64,000 nt of DNA. Source: Streptomyces sp. SA15 (GTDB lineage Bacteria > Actinomycetota > Actinomycetes > Streptomycetales > Streptomycetaceae). The notes below the pieces were generated by a model. It worked only from the letters and a program-made list of their open reading frames with translations. It did not search any database and was not told where the DNA came from. Numbering within the stretch: the stretch's first letter is position 1; each line of letters begins with the position of its first letter. The position numbers were made by a program, and so were the translations under genes. Positions 15,789 through 29,009 of this stretch are shown here, piece after piece. Location: contig NZ_NTGE01000074.1 in NCBI RefSeq assembly GCF_002291145.1, positions 54,358 through 118,357 on the forward strand, read 5' to 3'.

Positions 15789-17022
15789 AGTGCTCCTGGG
15801 ATCGAGCATCACCTTGATCGTGCTGGCCGGCTGCTACAACTCAGGACTGTTTCTCCTGTCCCGACGCAGAATTCGCCGCGTCCCTGCGGAACGGAGAGAA
15901 CGGTTCTACGTATTCCTGCTGGCGTGCCTCAACGAGGAGAAGGTACTCGCCGAAAGCCTGGCCCGGATCACCTCGCTGCCCGCCGGGAATTTCCTGGCGC
16001 TGGTGATCGACGACGCCTCCGACGACCGTACGGCCGAGATCGCGCTGGCCGCCGACCCCGACCGGGTCCGGCTGCACCGGCGCACCCTGCCGAACGCCCG
16101 CCGGGGCAAGGGGGCCGCCCTCAACGACGGCGTACGGCACCTCAGGGAGTCCGGTCTGCTCTACGGCCGTGACCCCGCCGACGTGATCCTCTGTGTCGTC
16201 GACGCGGACGGACGCCTCGACCCACATGTCGTGCAGGCGGTCGACCCCAGTTTCGACGACCCACAAACGGGCGCGGTTCAGGTCTGCGTCCGGATGTACA
16301 ACCGGCACCTGGGGCTGCTCGCCCGTATGCAGGACATGGAGTTCGTCGTCTACGGCGACGTCTTCCAGAGCGCCCGCCGCTTCATCGGCAGCGTGGGCAT
16401 GGGCGGCAACGGGCAGTTCATGCGGCTGTCGGCGCTCAACTCCCTCGACGGGGACGGCCCGTGGAGCGACAGCCTGACCGAGGACCTCGACCTCGGGGTG
16501 CGGCTGATCGCCAAGGGCTGGACCAACCAGCACTGCACCACCGCCGCGGTCTCCCAGCAGGCCGTGCTCAGCCTGCGGCGGCTGCTGCGCCAGCGATCCC
16601 GCTGGTTCCAGGGCCATCTGCAGTCGGCCGGTCTCGTCCCGCTCATCCTGCGGGACGTGCCGACCCGGGCCGCGCTGGACATGCTGTACCACCTCTCCAG
16701 CCCGGTGCTGATCCTGCTCACCTCGCTGCTGCCGCTGTCCTTCCTCGTCGCCCTGGGCGCCACCACCGTGGCCTCCGTCCAGGAGGGACAGGCGCTGATC
16801 TCGCCCATGTGGCTGCTCGGCCCGTATGTGCTGTCGTTCACGGCCGCCTACGCGTACGGCTTCGTCTACGCCAAGCGTGAGCGGGACCTCGGGCTGGTGC
16901 GCTCGGTGCTGCTCGCGCACGTCTTCGTCTTCTACGGCTACATCTGGTTCGCCGCCGGCTGGTGGGGGCTGTGGCGGATGCTCACCGGCAAGCGGGCCTG
17001 GCTGAAGACCGCCCGCACCTGA
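15778..17022 (+). CDS. Membrane GT2 glycosyltransferase, processive synthase type
   Basis: 414-aa inverting family 2 glycosyltransferase. It has one N-terminal membrane helix, a cytosolic GT-A domain and about four C-terminal helices. The nucleotide-sugar aspartates are in IDDASDD (77-83) and DAD (142-144), the catalytic base in TED (234-236), and the processivity motif QRSRW at 272-276. This layout is that of hyaluronan, poly-GlcNAc and cellulose synthases. It is followed by a UDP-GlcNAc 2-epimerase gene, suggesting UDP-GlcNAc or UDP-ManNAc as donor. The product is probably an extracellular or wall-linked glycan. Confidence 0.85.
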   Translation: MIVEVLLGSSITLIVLAGCYNSGLFLLSRRRIRRVPAERRERFYVFLLACLNEEKVLAESLARITSLPAGNFLALVIDDASDDRTAEIALAADPDRVRLHRRTLPNARRGKGAALNDGVRHLRESGLLYGRDPADVILCVVDADGRLDPHVVQAVDPSFDDPQTGAVQVCVRMYNRHLGLLARMQDMEFVVYGDVFQSARRFIGSVGMGGNGQFMRLSALNSLDGDGPWSDSLTEDLDLGVRLIAKGWTNQHCTTAAVSQQAVLSLRRLLRQRSRWFQGHLQSAGLVPLILRDVPTRAALDMLYHLSSPVLILLTSLLPLSFLVALGATTVASVQEGQALISPMWLLGPYVLSFTAAYAYGFVYAKRERDLGLVRSVLLAHVFVFYGYIWFAAGWWGLWRMLTGKRAWLKTART

Positions 17023-17040
17023 CCGAACCGGCGCGGCCCG

Positions 17041-17081
17041 TTTCTCTCCTCTGCTTTCTCTCATCTGCTTTCTTCACCCTC
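17041..17081 (+). other. Polypyrimidine tract between GT2 and epimerase genes
   Basis: The 96-base gap after the GT2 stop begins with about 41 bases that are almost all T and C on the coding strand, with two similar CTGCTTTCT units at 17051-17059 and 17065-17073 (the first reads CTGCTTTCT, the second CTGCTTTCT after TCAT). Such AT-containing pyrimidine runs are rare in this genome. No function is evident. Confidence 0.6.
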
Positions 17082-17118
17082 GCGCGGCCCTGCGACCGCG
17101 CGCGCCCAAGGGGGGCTC

Positions 17119-18282
17119 ATGTCCACAGTTCCGTCAGCCACGCCCGTACGCGCCATGCTGGTGCTCGGCACCCGGCCCGAGGCGATCAAACTGGCGCCGG
17201 TGGCGCGGGCGATGGCCGCCGGCACACAGTTCGAGCCGGTCGTCGTCACCACCGGCCAGCACCGGGAGATGCTCCACCAGATGCTCGGCCTGCTGTGCGT
17301 CGACGCCCGTATCGCCCTCGACGTGATGCGCAACCGCCAGCAGCTCTCCGAACTGACCGCCCGTCTGGTCGGCGAACTCGGCGAGGTCATACGGGCCCAG
17401 CGGCCTGACCTGGTCGTGGTGCAGGGGGACACCACGACCGCACTGGCCGGCTCCCTGGCCGCCTTCTACGAGAAGATCCCGGTCGCCCACGTCGAGGCCG
17501 GACTGCGCACCGGCGTCGTGGACAACCCCTTCCCGGAGGAACTCAACCGCCGCCTGATCGGGCGCATCGCCCGCTGGCACTTCGCCCCGACCCCGCGCGC
17601 GGCCCGGCACCTGAAGGACGAAGGCGTTCCCGCGGAGCAGGTGTTCACCACCGGCAACACGGTGATCGACAACCTGCTGTGGGTGCTGGCCGAGGGCACC
17701 GGCACCTCCGCGTTCCGCACCGGCGCGAAACGGGTCCTGGTGACCCTGCACCGCCGGGAGAACCAAGGCGAGAGGATGCGCGGCATGGGCCGGGCGCTGC
17801 GCCGGCTCGCCCGGCGCGGGGACGTGGAGATCGTGCTGCCGCTGCACCGGAGCCCGGCCGTCCGGGACGTGCTGCTGCCCGAACTCGACGGCCACGAAGG
17901 GATCTCGCTCGTCGAGCCGCTCGGCTACCTCGACTTCGCGGCGACGCTCGCCGACTGCGACCTCGTGCTGACCGACTCCGGCGGCATACAGGAGGAAGCC
18001 CCGAGCCTCGGCAAGCCGGCGCTGGTGCTGCGGACCACCACCGAACGTCCGGAAGCGGTCGAGGCGGGCGCGGCCCGGCTGGTGGGCACGGATCCGGAGG
18101 CCATCGTGAGCGCCGCCGAGGAACTGCTCGACGATCCGGTGGCGTACGGGCGGATGGCGGGCGCGGGCAACCCGTTCGGCGACGGGCGGGCCGCCGAGCG
18201 CGTCCTGGCGCAACTGGCCGAGGACTTCCCCGCCGATGTGCCGGTCACCATGTCCGCGTCCGGGCCATACTCGACGGCATGA
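17119..18282 (+). CDS. wecB: UDP-N-acetylglucosamine 2-epimerase (non-hydrolysing)
   Basis: 387-aa cytosolic enzyme that interconverts UDP-GlcNAc and UDP-ManNAc. Family signatures are GTRPEAIKLAPV (residues 17-28), VTTGQHREM, QGDTTTALAGSLAAF, HVEAGLRTG and TDSGGIQEEAPSLGKP. Length matches the usual 370-390 aa. ATG 17119 follows AAGGGGGG. It ends in an ATGA overlap with the next gene. Within this locus it probably supplies UDP-ManNAc to the neighbouring GT2, although a role in wall teichuronic-type polymers is also possible. Confidence 0.88.
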   Translation: MSTVPSATPVRAMLVLGTRPEAIKLAPVARAMAAGTQFEPVVVTTGQHREMLHQMLGLLCVDARIALDVMRNRQQLSELTARLVGELGEVIRAQRPDLVVVQGDTTTALAGSLAAFYEKIPVAHVEAGLRTGVVDNPFPEELNRRLIGRIARWHFAPTPRAARHLKDEGVPAEQVFTTGNTVIDNLLWVLAEGTGTSAFRTGAKRVLVTLHRRENQGERMRGMGRALRRLARRGDVEIVLPLHRSPAVRDVLLPELDGHEGISLVEPLGYLDFAATLADCDLVLTDSGGIQEEAPSLGKPALVLRTTTERPEAVEAGAARLVGTDPEAIVSAAEELLDDPVAYGRMAGAGNPFGDGRAAERVLAQLAEDFPADVPVTMSASGPYSTA

Positions 18283-19004
18283 CGCCGTTACTCCTGCGCC
18301 CCCGTCGACGGATCCGCCTGGTGTCGCCGGAGTTTCCGTGGGGGCGCAGGAGCGGGGTCCTCGCCGCCGTGGGGCTGACTCTCGCGCTGGCCGTCGTGCT
18401 GGCGGTCACGCTGAGCCAGTGCGGTGCGGAGCAGGACGATCCGACGCCGCCCGTGCCCTGGGCCGACGGCTCCACCCACGGCCGCTGGACCTCGGTGTTC
18501 AACGGCCACGGCACCAACACCGGCGACGACGACTCCCTGTTCCTGTCGCCGAAGGCGGCCCAGGACCCCGGCAGCACGCACGCCGGACTGATCGTGAGCA
18601 CCCAGTCGTACGGCGACGTCCGCCTCCGGGCCCGCATGCGGACCGTGGAGCAGCTGCGCACCCCGCACCCGAACCCGTGGGAGGTGCCGTGGCTGGTCTG
18701 GGCGTACACCGACCCGGAGCACTTCTACTACATCACCCTCAAACCGAACGGCTGGGAGCTCGGCAAGCGCGACCCCGCCTACCCGGGCGGCCAGCGCTTC
18801 CTGGCGACGGGGCACGAGGAGTACCCGGTGGACGAGTGGTACGAGGTGCGGGTCGAGCAGCGTGGGGCGGAGCTGAGGGTCGCGGTGGGCGGGCAGGACC
18901 TGGTGAAGTTCACCGACGCCGAACGCCCTTACCTGCAGGGGCAGGTGGGGGCGTACACCGAGGACGCGACGGTGGAGTTCGAGGGTCTCGAGGCGAGTTC
19001 CTAG
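18279..19004 (+). CDS. Membrane-anchored laminin-G/DUF1080-like domain protein
   Basis: 241 aa. Residues 1-25 are basic (RPRRRIRLVSPEF), then a single hydrophobic helix GVLAAVGLTLALAVVLAV ends at SQC. The extracellular part looks like a jelly-roll domain of the concanavalin/3-keto-disaccharide hydrolase type: GRWTSVFNGHGT, STQSYGDVRLRARM, HFYYITLKPNGWELGKRD and a C-terminal VGAYTEDATVEFEGLEA. It could bind or cleave the polymer made by the upstream genes. ATG overlaps the wecB stop by 4 bases. A CATACT hexamer 7 nt before the ATG might give an extra leaderless message. Confidence 0.7.
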   Translation: MTPLLLRPRRRIRLVSPEFPWGRRSGVLAAVGLTLALAVVLAVTLSQCGAEQDDPTPPVPWADGSTHGRWTSVFNGHGTNTGDDDSLFLSPKAAQDPGSTHAGLIVSTQSYGDVRLRARMRTVEQLRTPHPNPWEVPWLVWAYTDPEHFYYITLKPNGWELGKRDPAYPGGQRFLATGHEEYPVDEWYEVRVEQRGAELRVAVGGQDLVKFTDAERPYLQGQVGAYTEDATVEFEGLEASS

Positions 19005-19012
19005 ACATGCGG

Positions 19013-19058
19013 CGGCGCCTGCCCATTCGTCCGGTCGGGGACTGGCGGGCAGGCGCCG
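19013..19058. terminator. Bidirectional hairpin terminator
   Basis: CGGCGCCTGCCC at 19013-19024 pairs perfectly with 19047-19058 across a 22-base loop. It lies between the convergent ends of the glycan operon (19004) and gltD (19119). No clear T run is present. Confidence 0.7.
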
Positions 19059-19118
19059 TCTGGTGTTCCGTACGCCTTTGTACGGGACGTCTGTTGAGGT
19101 GTTGTTCCTCGGGAACCG

Positions 19119-20574
19119 TCAGACCATCAGCGAACGGTCCGTCGGCCGGATCGGCGCCGGCAGGTCGCTGGCGCCGGTCAGGAAGCGGTCCACACCGCGG
19201 GCGGCCGAGCGGCCCTCGGCGATCGCCCACACGATCAGCGACTGACCACGACCCGCGTCACCGGCGACATACACGCCCGGCACGTTGGTCTGGAAGTCGG
19301 CGTCGCGGGCGATGTTGCCGCGCTCGTCGAGGTCCAGGCCGAACTGGTCCACGAGGCCGTTCTCGCGGTCCGTGCCGGTGAAGCCCATCGCCAGCGTCAC
19401 CAGCTGGGCGGGGATCTTGCGCTCCGTGCCCGGCTTCGAGGTCAGCTTGCCGTCGATGAACTCGACCTCGCTGAGGTGCAGCCACTGGACGTTGCCGTCC
19501 TCGTCGCCCTCGAAGTGGGTGGTGGAGACGGAGTAGATCCGATCGCCGCCCTCCTCGTGCGCGGAGGTGACCTTGTAGAGCATCGGGAAGGTCGGCCACG
19601 GCTGGGCGACCGGGTTCCGCTCGTCGTTCGGGCGGGGCATGATCTCCAGCTGCGTGACGGAGGCCGCGCCCTGGCGGTGGGCGGTGCCCACGCAGTCGGC
19701 GCCGGTGTCGCCACCGCCGATGACCACGACGTGCTTGCCCTCGGCCGAGATCGGGGGCGCCACGAAGTCGCCCTCCTGCACCTTGTTGGCCAGGGGCAGG
19801 TACTCCATGGCCTGGTAGATGCCCTTGAGCTCGCGGCCGGGAACGGGGAGGTCACGTGCGGTCGTCGCGCCGGCGGCGATGACGATCGCGTCGTACCGCT
19901 TCTTCAGGTCCGTCGCCTTCAGGTCGCGGCCGATCTCGATTCCGGTGCGGAAGCGGGTGCCCTCCGCGCGCATCTGCTCGATACGGCGGTTGATGTGCCG
20001 CTTCTCCATCTTGAACTCGGGGATGCCGTACCGGAGGAGGCCTCCGATGCGGTCCGCGCGCTCGTAGACGGCGACGGTGTGGCCGGCCCGGGTCAGCTGC
20101 TGGGCGGCGGCCAGGCCCGCCGGGCCCGAGCCGATGACGGCGACCGTCTTGCCGGACAGGCGCTCCGGGATCTGCGGGGCGACGTCACCGGTCTCCCACG
20201 CCTTGTCGATGATCGAGACCTCGACGTTCTTGATGGTGACGGCCGGCTGGTTGATGCCCAGCACACACGCCGACTCGCACGGGGCCGGGCACAGCCGCCC
20301 GGTGAACTCCGGGAAGTTGTTCGTCGCGTGCAGGCGCTCCGAGGCGGCCGCCCAGTCCTCGCGGTAGGCGTAGTCGTTCCACTCGGGGATCAGGTTCCCC
20401 AGCGGACAGCCGTTGTGGCAGAACGGGATGCCGCAGTCCATGCACCGGCTGGCCTGCTTGCTGATGATCGGCAGCAGGGAGCCGGGGACGTAGACCTCGT
20501 TCCAGTCCTTGACGCGCTCATCGACGGGGCGGGTCCTGGCGACCTCGCGGCCGTGGTTGAGAAAGCCCTTGGGA

Positions 20575-20582
<8 letters not shown>
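19119..20582 (-). CDS. gltD: Glutamate synthase small subunit
   Basis: 487-aa NADPH-dependent electron-supplying subunit. The N-terminal cysteines [17 protein letters not shown] and CPAPCESAC bind two Fe4S4 clusters. [13 protein letters not shown] binds FAD and [13 protein letters not shown] binds NADPH. It passes electrons to GltB for reductive transfer of the glutamine amide to 2-oxoglutarate. The ATG overlaps the gltB stop by 8 bases. Full length for the family. Confidence 0.95.
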
Positions 20583-25179
<4,597 letters not shown>

Positions 25180-25562
25180 CGGCTCTCCCGTCGTCGTCAT
25201 GTGGCATATGCAGATTGCCGAGGGACGACGTTGGCCCTCTGCGTGAGTACAAAATTTCGTGCAGGTTACATGATGGAGCGGTTCTCGGGAACCGGGATAT
25301 TCCGTTCCAACATGCGGACGCCGCAGGTGCGCGGCGGGGGTACCGCGCTCGGCGGCGTGAAGTATTGGGGGACCAAAACGGATCGATCGGTCAGATCGAT
25401 GCCCGTCGGCCCGACACGGCGAGGGAAGCGTCGTCGCCGACCCCGCGAGTGCGCCGCGGGCCTCATTGCCCACAGCGCTTACGGCTCATGCCCGGTGGTT
25501 AAGCATTCGAAACCAGCGAGTAACGGCTACTTATGCGGCCCAACGCATAACTTGCAGCCGAC
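25180..25562. other. 383-bp intergenic region upstream of gltB
   Basis: No credible gene is seen here. It contains the gltB leader, a candidate GlnR box at 25254-25269, and a relatively AT-rich stretch at 25500-25560. The frames open on either strand are antisense extensions without ribosome sites or typical codon use. Confidence 0.6.
25254..25269 (-). promoter_or_regulatory. Candidate GlnR box upstream of gltB
   Basis: On the minus strand this reads GTAAC, six bases, GAAAT. The Streptomyces GlnR half-box is GTnAC-n6-GAAAC, so there is one mismatch. The site is about 75 bases before the gltB ATG, a position where an activator or repressor could act. A second half-box is only weakly suggested downstream. 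Confidence 0.4.
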
Positions 25563-26294
25563 CTATCCTACGGCGGTTCCGAACAAGCTGCCCAGGGCGT
25601 ACGTCACACCGGCCGCCGCACCACCGAGTGCGAGCTGCCGCAGCCCGCTGAACCACCAGGTGCGCGCCGTCACCTTGGCCACCACCGCACCGCACGCGAA
25701 GAGCCCGAGCAGCGCGAGCAGCACGGCCGGCCACAGGGTGGTCGCACCGAGCAGATACGGCAGTACGGGGAGCAGGGCGCCCAGCGCGAACGACCCGAAC
25801 GAGGACACGGCGGCGACCAGCGGCGACGGCAGATCACCGGGATCAATGCCCAACTCCTCGCGCGCGTGGATCTCCAGGGCCTGCTCGGGGTCCCGGGACA
25901 GCTGCTTGGCCACCTCTCGGGCCAGCCGGGGCTCCACGCCCCGCCCCTCGTACAGCGCCGCGAGCTCGGCCTCCTCATCCGTGGGGTGCTTTCTCAGCTC
26001 CCGCCGCTCCACATCCAGCTCGGCCTCGACGAGCTCGCGCTGCGAGGCGACGGAGGTGTACTCGCCGGCGGCCATGGAGAAGGCGCCGGCGGCCAGCCCC
26101 GCGAACCCGGTCAGCACGATGGTGTGGTGACTGACCGAGCCCCCCGCGACACCGGTCATCAGGGCGAGGTTGGAGACCAGGCCGTCCATCGCTCCGAACA
26201 CGGCGGGGCGCAGCCAGCCGCCGTTCACATCCCGGTGCGTGTGGTTGTCGCGGTGCGCCTCGTGCAGCGCCGCCTCGGTCTCGATGATGGCCAT
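25563..26294 (-). CDS. VIT1/CCC1 family iron/manganese transporter
   Basis: 243-aa membrane protein. The N-terminal region ends in GGWLRPAVFGAMDGLVSNLALMTGVAG, the signature first helix of the VIT/CCC1 family. Two more helices follow, then a cytosolic metal-binding helical hairpin rich in Glu (residues about 95-150: ELVEAELDVERRELRKHP onward), then two C-terminal helices. The family moves Fe2+ or Mn2+ out of the cytosol or into stores. The ATG follows GGGGGATCCCC. It is divergent from the ADP-ribosylglycohydrolase operon, and a candidate iron box lies 90 bases upstream. Confidence 0.85.
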   Translation of the reverse strand: MAIIETEAALHEAHRDNHTHRDVNGGWLRPAVFGAMDGLVSNLALMTGVAGGSVSHHTIVLTGFAGLAAGAFSMAAGEYTSVASQRELVEAELDVERRELRKHPTDEEAELAALYEGRGVEPRLAREVAKQLSRDPEQALEIHAREELGIDPGDLPSPLVAAVSSFGSFALGALLPVLPYLLGATTLWPAVLLALLGLFACGAVVAKVTARTWWFSGLRQLALGGAAAGVTYALGSLFGTAVG

Positions 26295-26380
26295 GGGGAT
26301 CCCCCGGAGAGCTCTTTAGACTGAATCCACTTTTCGACAACCCCTAATCTATGCTCCGAATCCCCGTCCGGCCAGCAAGG

Positions 26381-26399
26381 AAAGGCTGGGCTAACCTGC
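26381..26399. promoter_or_regulatory. Candidate DmdR/IdeR iron box
   Basis: AAAGGCTGGGCTAACCTGC matches 13 of 19 positions of the actinobacterial iron box TTAGGTTAGSCTAACCTAA, with the right half GGCTAACCT intact. It lies upstream of the VIT-family metal transporter gene. The left half is degenerate, so this is tentative. Confidence 0.4.
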
Positions 26400-26563
26400 G
26401 CTTTTACCGTTTCTCGCTCATCCGTAGGGGATCTTGCACAGATGTCGACCGGGTGACGCTGGGGTCAGTGAGGCTGTGCGGCAGACCGCGCCGGGGACAG
26501 TTCCGCAAAGGGTTCTGCGCCCTGCAAGGACTTGCCGGGCGCCTCTGAGAGGAGAGCCCGCGT

Positions 26564-27703
26564 ATGGCATCGATCGCCTGCGTCCCCTCGGTCCCGGCCC
26601 CCGGGGACGCCGCCGAACTCCGCGAACGGGCCCGCGGCGCCCTGCTCGGCCTCGCCGTCGGGGACGCCCTGGGAGCCCCGGCCGAGAACCTCAAGCCCTC
26701 CGAGATCCGCGCCCGCTGGGGCCGTATCACCGGCTATGTCGCCGACGAACCGTCCGGCACCGACGACACCGAGTACGCGATCTTCTCGGGCCTGCTGCTG
26801 GCCCGGCACGGCTCGGGCCTCACTCCGGCGCACGTGGAGGCGGCCTGGCACGAGTGGATCGCGGACCGCGACGAGGGCCCGTTCCGGGGCGCGGGCTTCA
26901 GCGAGCGCGGCACGCTGGAGAACCTGCGCCGGGGCCTGGCAGCCCCCATCTCGGCCCAGCACCGCCACGCGTGGAGCGACGGCCTGGCGATGCGCGCGGC
27001 CCCCTCCGGCGTCTTCGCGGCGGGCCGCCCCGCCGAGGCCGCCCGCCTGGTGGCGATCGACGGCTCGGTGAGCCACGACGGCGAGGGCATCTATGGCGGC
27101 CAGGCGGTCGCGGCCGGGGTGGCGGCGGCGATGGCGGGCGCGCCGACGATCGCGGTGGTGGCCTCGGCCCTGGCGGTGGTCCCGGACGACTCCTGGACGG
27201 CCCGCTCACTGCGCCGGGCGGTGGCGGTGGCCCACCGGGGCGAGCGCGCCGTCCGCTCCGCCGTCGTCATCGGCGGCTACCCCTGGACGGACCTGGCCCC
27301 CGAGGCGGTCGCCCTCGCGTTCGGCGCCTATGCGGCAGCCGACGGCGACTTCGTCCAGGCCGTCCTGACAGCCGTCAACATGGGCCGCGACGCCGACACC
27401 ACGGCGGCGGTGGCGGGCGCCCTGGCGGGAGCGACACAGGGGGAGTCCGCGATCCCGGCCGACTGGGCCGCGGCGATCGGCCCGGCGCGCGGCAGCTGCC
27501 TGCCGTCGATGGCGGGACACCACGTGCTGGATGTGGCGGAGTTGCTGACGGCGGGCGAGGACGGGAGGTGGGGTGCGGAGGGATTCGCGCCGGGCGAGAT
27601 TTCGGTACGACGTGAGGCGCCCACAGGGCCGGATACGTGGCCGCCGCCGGACCCGGGCGCCTTCGCCCCGGCGCGGGACGACGAGGCGGAGGTGCCGTCG
27701 TGA
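26564..27703 (+). CDS. ADP-ribosylglycohydrolase family protein 1
   Basis: 379 aa, DraG/ADP-ribosylhydrolase fold (all-helical, binuclear Mg). The N-terminal GALLGLAVGDALGAPAE is the family opening. Metal ligands are in TDDTE (66-70) and GRDADT (274-279) followed by AAVAGALAGA, so it looks active. The family cleaves N-ribosyl bonds, from ADP-ribose on proteins to small ribosides. GAGAGGAG lies 9 bases before ATG 26564. It is first in a seven-gene operon of overlapping genes with three paralogues, a ribokinase, a CoA-transferase and a CitE-like lyase. A proline-rich tail of about 30 residues follows the fold. Confidence 0.88.
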   Translation: MASIACVPSVPAPGDAAELRERARGALLGLAVGDALGAPAENLKPSEIRARWGRITGYVADEPSGTDDTEYAIFSGLLLARHGSGLTPAHVEAAWHEWIADRDEGPFRGAGFSERGTLENLRRGLAAPISAQHRHAWSDGLAMRAAPSGVFAAGRPAEAARLVAIDGSVSHDGEGIYGGQAVAAGVAAAMAGAPTIAVVASALAVVPDDSWTARSLRRAVAVAHRGERAVRSAVVIGGYPWTDLAPEAVALAFGAYAAADGDFVQAVLTAVNMGRDADTTAAVAGALAGATQGESAIPADWAAAIGPARGSCLPSMAGHHVLDVAELLTAGEDGRWGAEGFAPGEISVRREAPTGPDTWPPPDPGAFAPARDDEAEVPS

Positions 27704-29001
27704 CGCCGCCCGGCCCGTGGGACGGGACGACGGCCACGGCAGGGCTGATCGAACCCGCAGCCGCCGACGGCGGGGAATCACCACAGGGGCCACCCGCACC
27801 TGACAACGAAAGTAGTACGGGTGGTGCGGGTGGGAATACTCCGGCCGAAGGCGAAGCCGAGGCCGAAGCAGCCCACCGCCACCGCAAGGCCCGCCGAATC
27901 GAAGGCCTCCTGCTAGGCCTGGCCGCAGGCGACGCCGCCGGCTGGCCGGCCGCCCGCCACCGAGCCGCCCGTATGCCCGACTGGACCCGCCGCCTCACCC
28001 GCGAACTCGACACCTTCGCCGAACAGAACGCCACCACCACCCTCCCCGTCCCCATCGCCCTGAACCAACCCCCCGAACCCCTCCGCCTCGGCCCGTCCGA
28101 CGACGCCGAATGGGCGGCCTTCGCCGCGGAGGCCCTCCTACGATCCGGCGACGACACCGCCCTGGGCGACCTCAGCCGAGAACGCCGTACCCGCGCCGCG
28201 ATCGACCTGACCTGGAACGCCGTAGCCAGCGAAGTAGCCGCAGCAGCAGACCGCGCCCCCGAGGTCGAGTCCGCCGTCCTCCCCCTCCGCGCCCGCATCT
28301 CCGTCCGCGCCGGCCTCGGCAACCTCGCCACCGGCCTACGACCGCCCGCCACCGGCCACGACAACCCGCACTACTTCGACGACGCCGCCTGCGTACGGGC
28401 CTGCGTACTGGCCGTGGCCCACCCCGGCGACCCCCGACTCGCCGCCGACCTGGCCGAGTTCGACGCCCGCTACACCCAGGACGGCGACGGAGTGCACGGC
28501 GCCCGCGCCATGGCGGCGGCACTGGCGCTCGCCCTCGTCGGCGCCGAGGCGCAGGCCTGCGTGGCAGCCGCCCTCGCCGAACTCCCCGAGGAGACGGAGA
28601 TCGGCCGCAACACCCGCCACGCGCTGAAACTCGCCCAGGACGCCGACAGCGCCTTCGCCCTCATCCCCCTGCTCGAGCACCAGATCGTCGACCACGTCTA
28701 CAGCTACGGCATCGCAGCCGCCGAAACGGTCCCGGTCGCCCTGGCCCTGGCCGTCGCGGCACACGGCCGGATCGCGGAAGCGGTCCCGGCGGCGGCCTGC
28801 CTCTCCCGGGTCGCCGACTCCGCACCGGCCCTGGCAGGCGCGCTCACCGGCGCACTCGGCGGAGCCGAGTCGATCCCCGCCTCCTGGCGCGACACCTGCC
28901 GCACCCTCTCCGGCTGCGTACTCCCCCGGCTCACCGACACGGACCTGGTGGAACTCGCCGAACTCCTGGAAGCCACGCAACCGACCCCACCAGGAGGATG
29001 A
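27700..29001 (+). CDS. Degenerate ADP-ribosylglycohydrolase paralogue 2
   Basis: 433 aa. After a low-complexity leader of about 65 residues (rich in Gly, Pro, Glu) the fold starts at RIEGLLLGLAAGDAAGWPA. The first metal motif is SDDAEWA instead of TDDT, and the second motif, normally GxDxDT, is replaced by SRVADSAPALAGALTGALGG, so at least one Asp pair is missing. It is probably catalytically weak or inactive, perhaps a partner subunit of one of the active paralogues. GTG 27700 overlaps the preceding stop as GTGA. GC is high and codon use resembles the neighbours. Confidence 0.78.
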   Translation: MTPPGPWDGTTATAGLIEPAAADGGESPQGPPAPDNESSTGGAGGNTPAEGEAEAEAAHRHRKARRIEGLLLGLAAGDAAGWPAARHRAARMPDWTRRLTRELDTFAEQNATTTLPVPIALNQPPEPLRLGPSDDAEWAAFAAEALLRSGDDTALGDLSRERRTRAAIDLTWNAVASEVAAAADRAPEVESAVLPLRARISVRAGLGNLATGLRPPATGHDNPHYFDDAACVRACVLAVAHPGDPRLAADLAEFDARYTQDGDGVHGARAMAAALALALVGAEAQACVAAALAELPEETEIGRNTRHALKLAQDADSAFALIPLLEHQIVDHVYSYGIAAAETVPVALALAVAAHGRIAEAVPAAACLSRVADSAPALAGALTGALGGAESIPASWRDTCRTLSGCVLPRLTDTDLVELAELLEATQPTPPGG

Positions 29002-29009
29002 TTCGGGGC

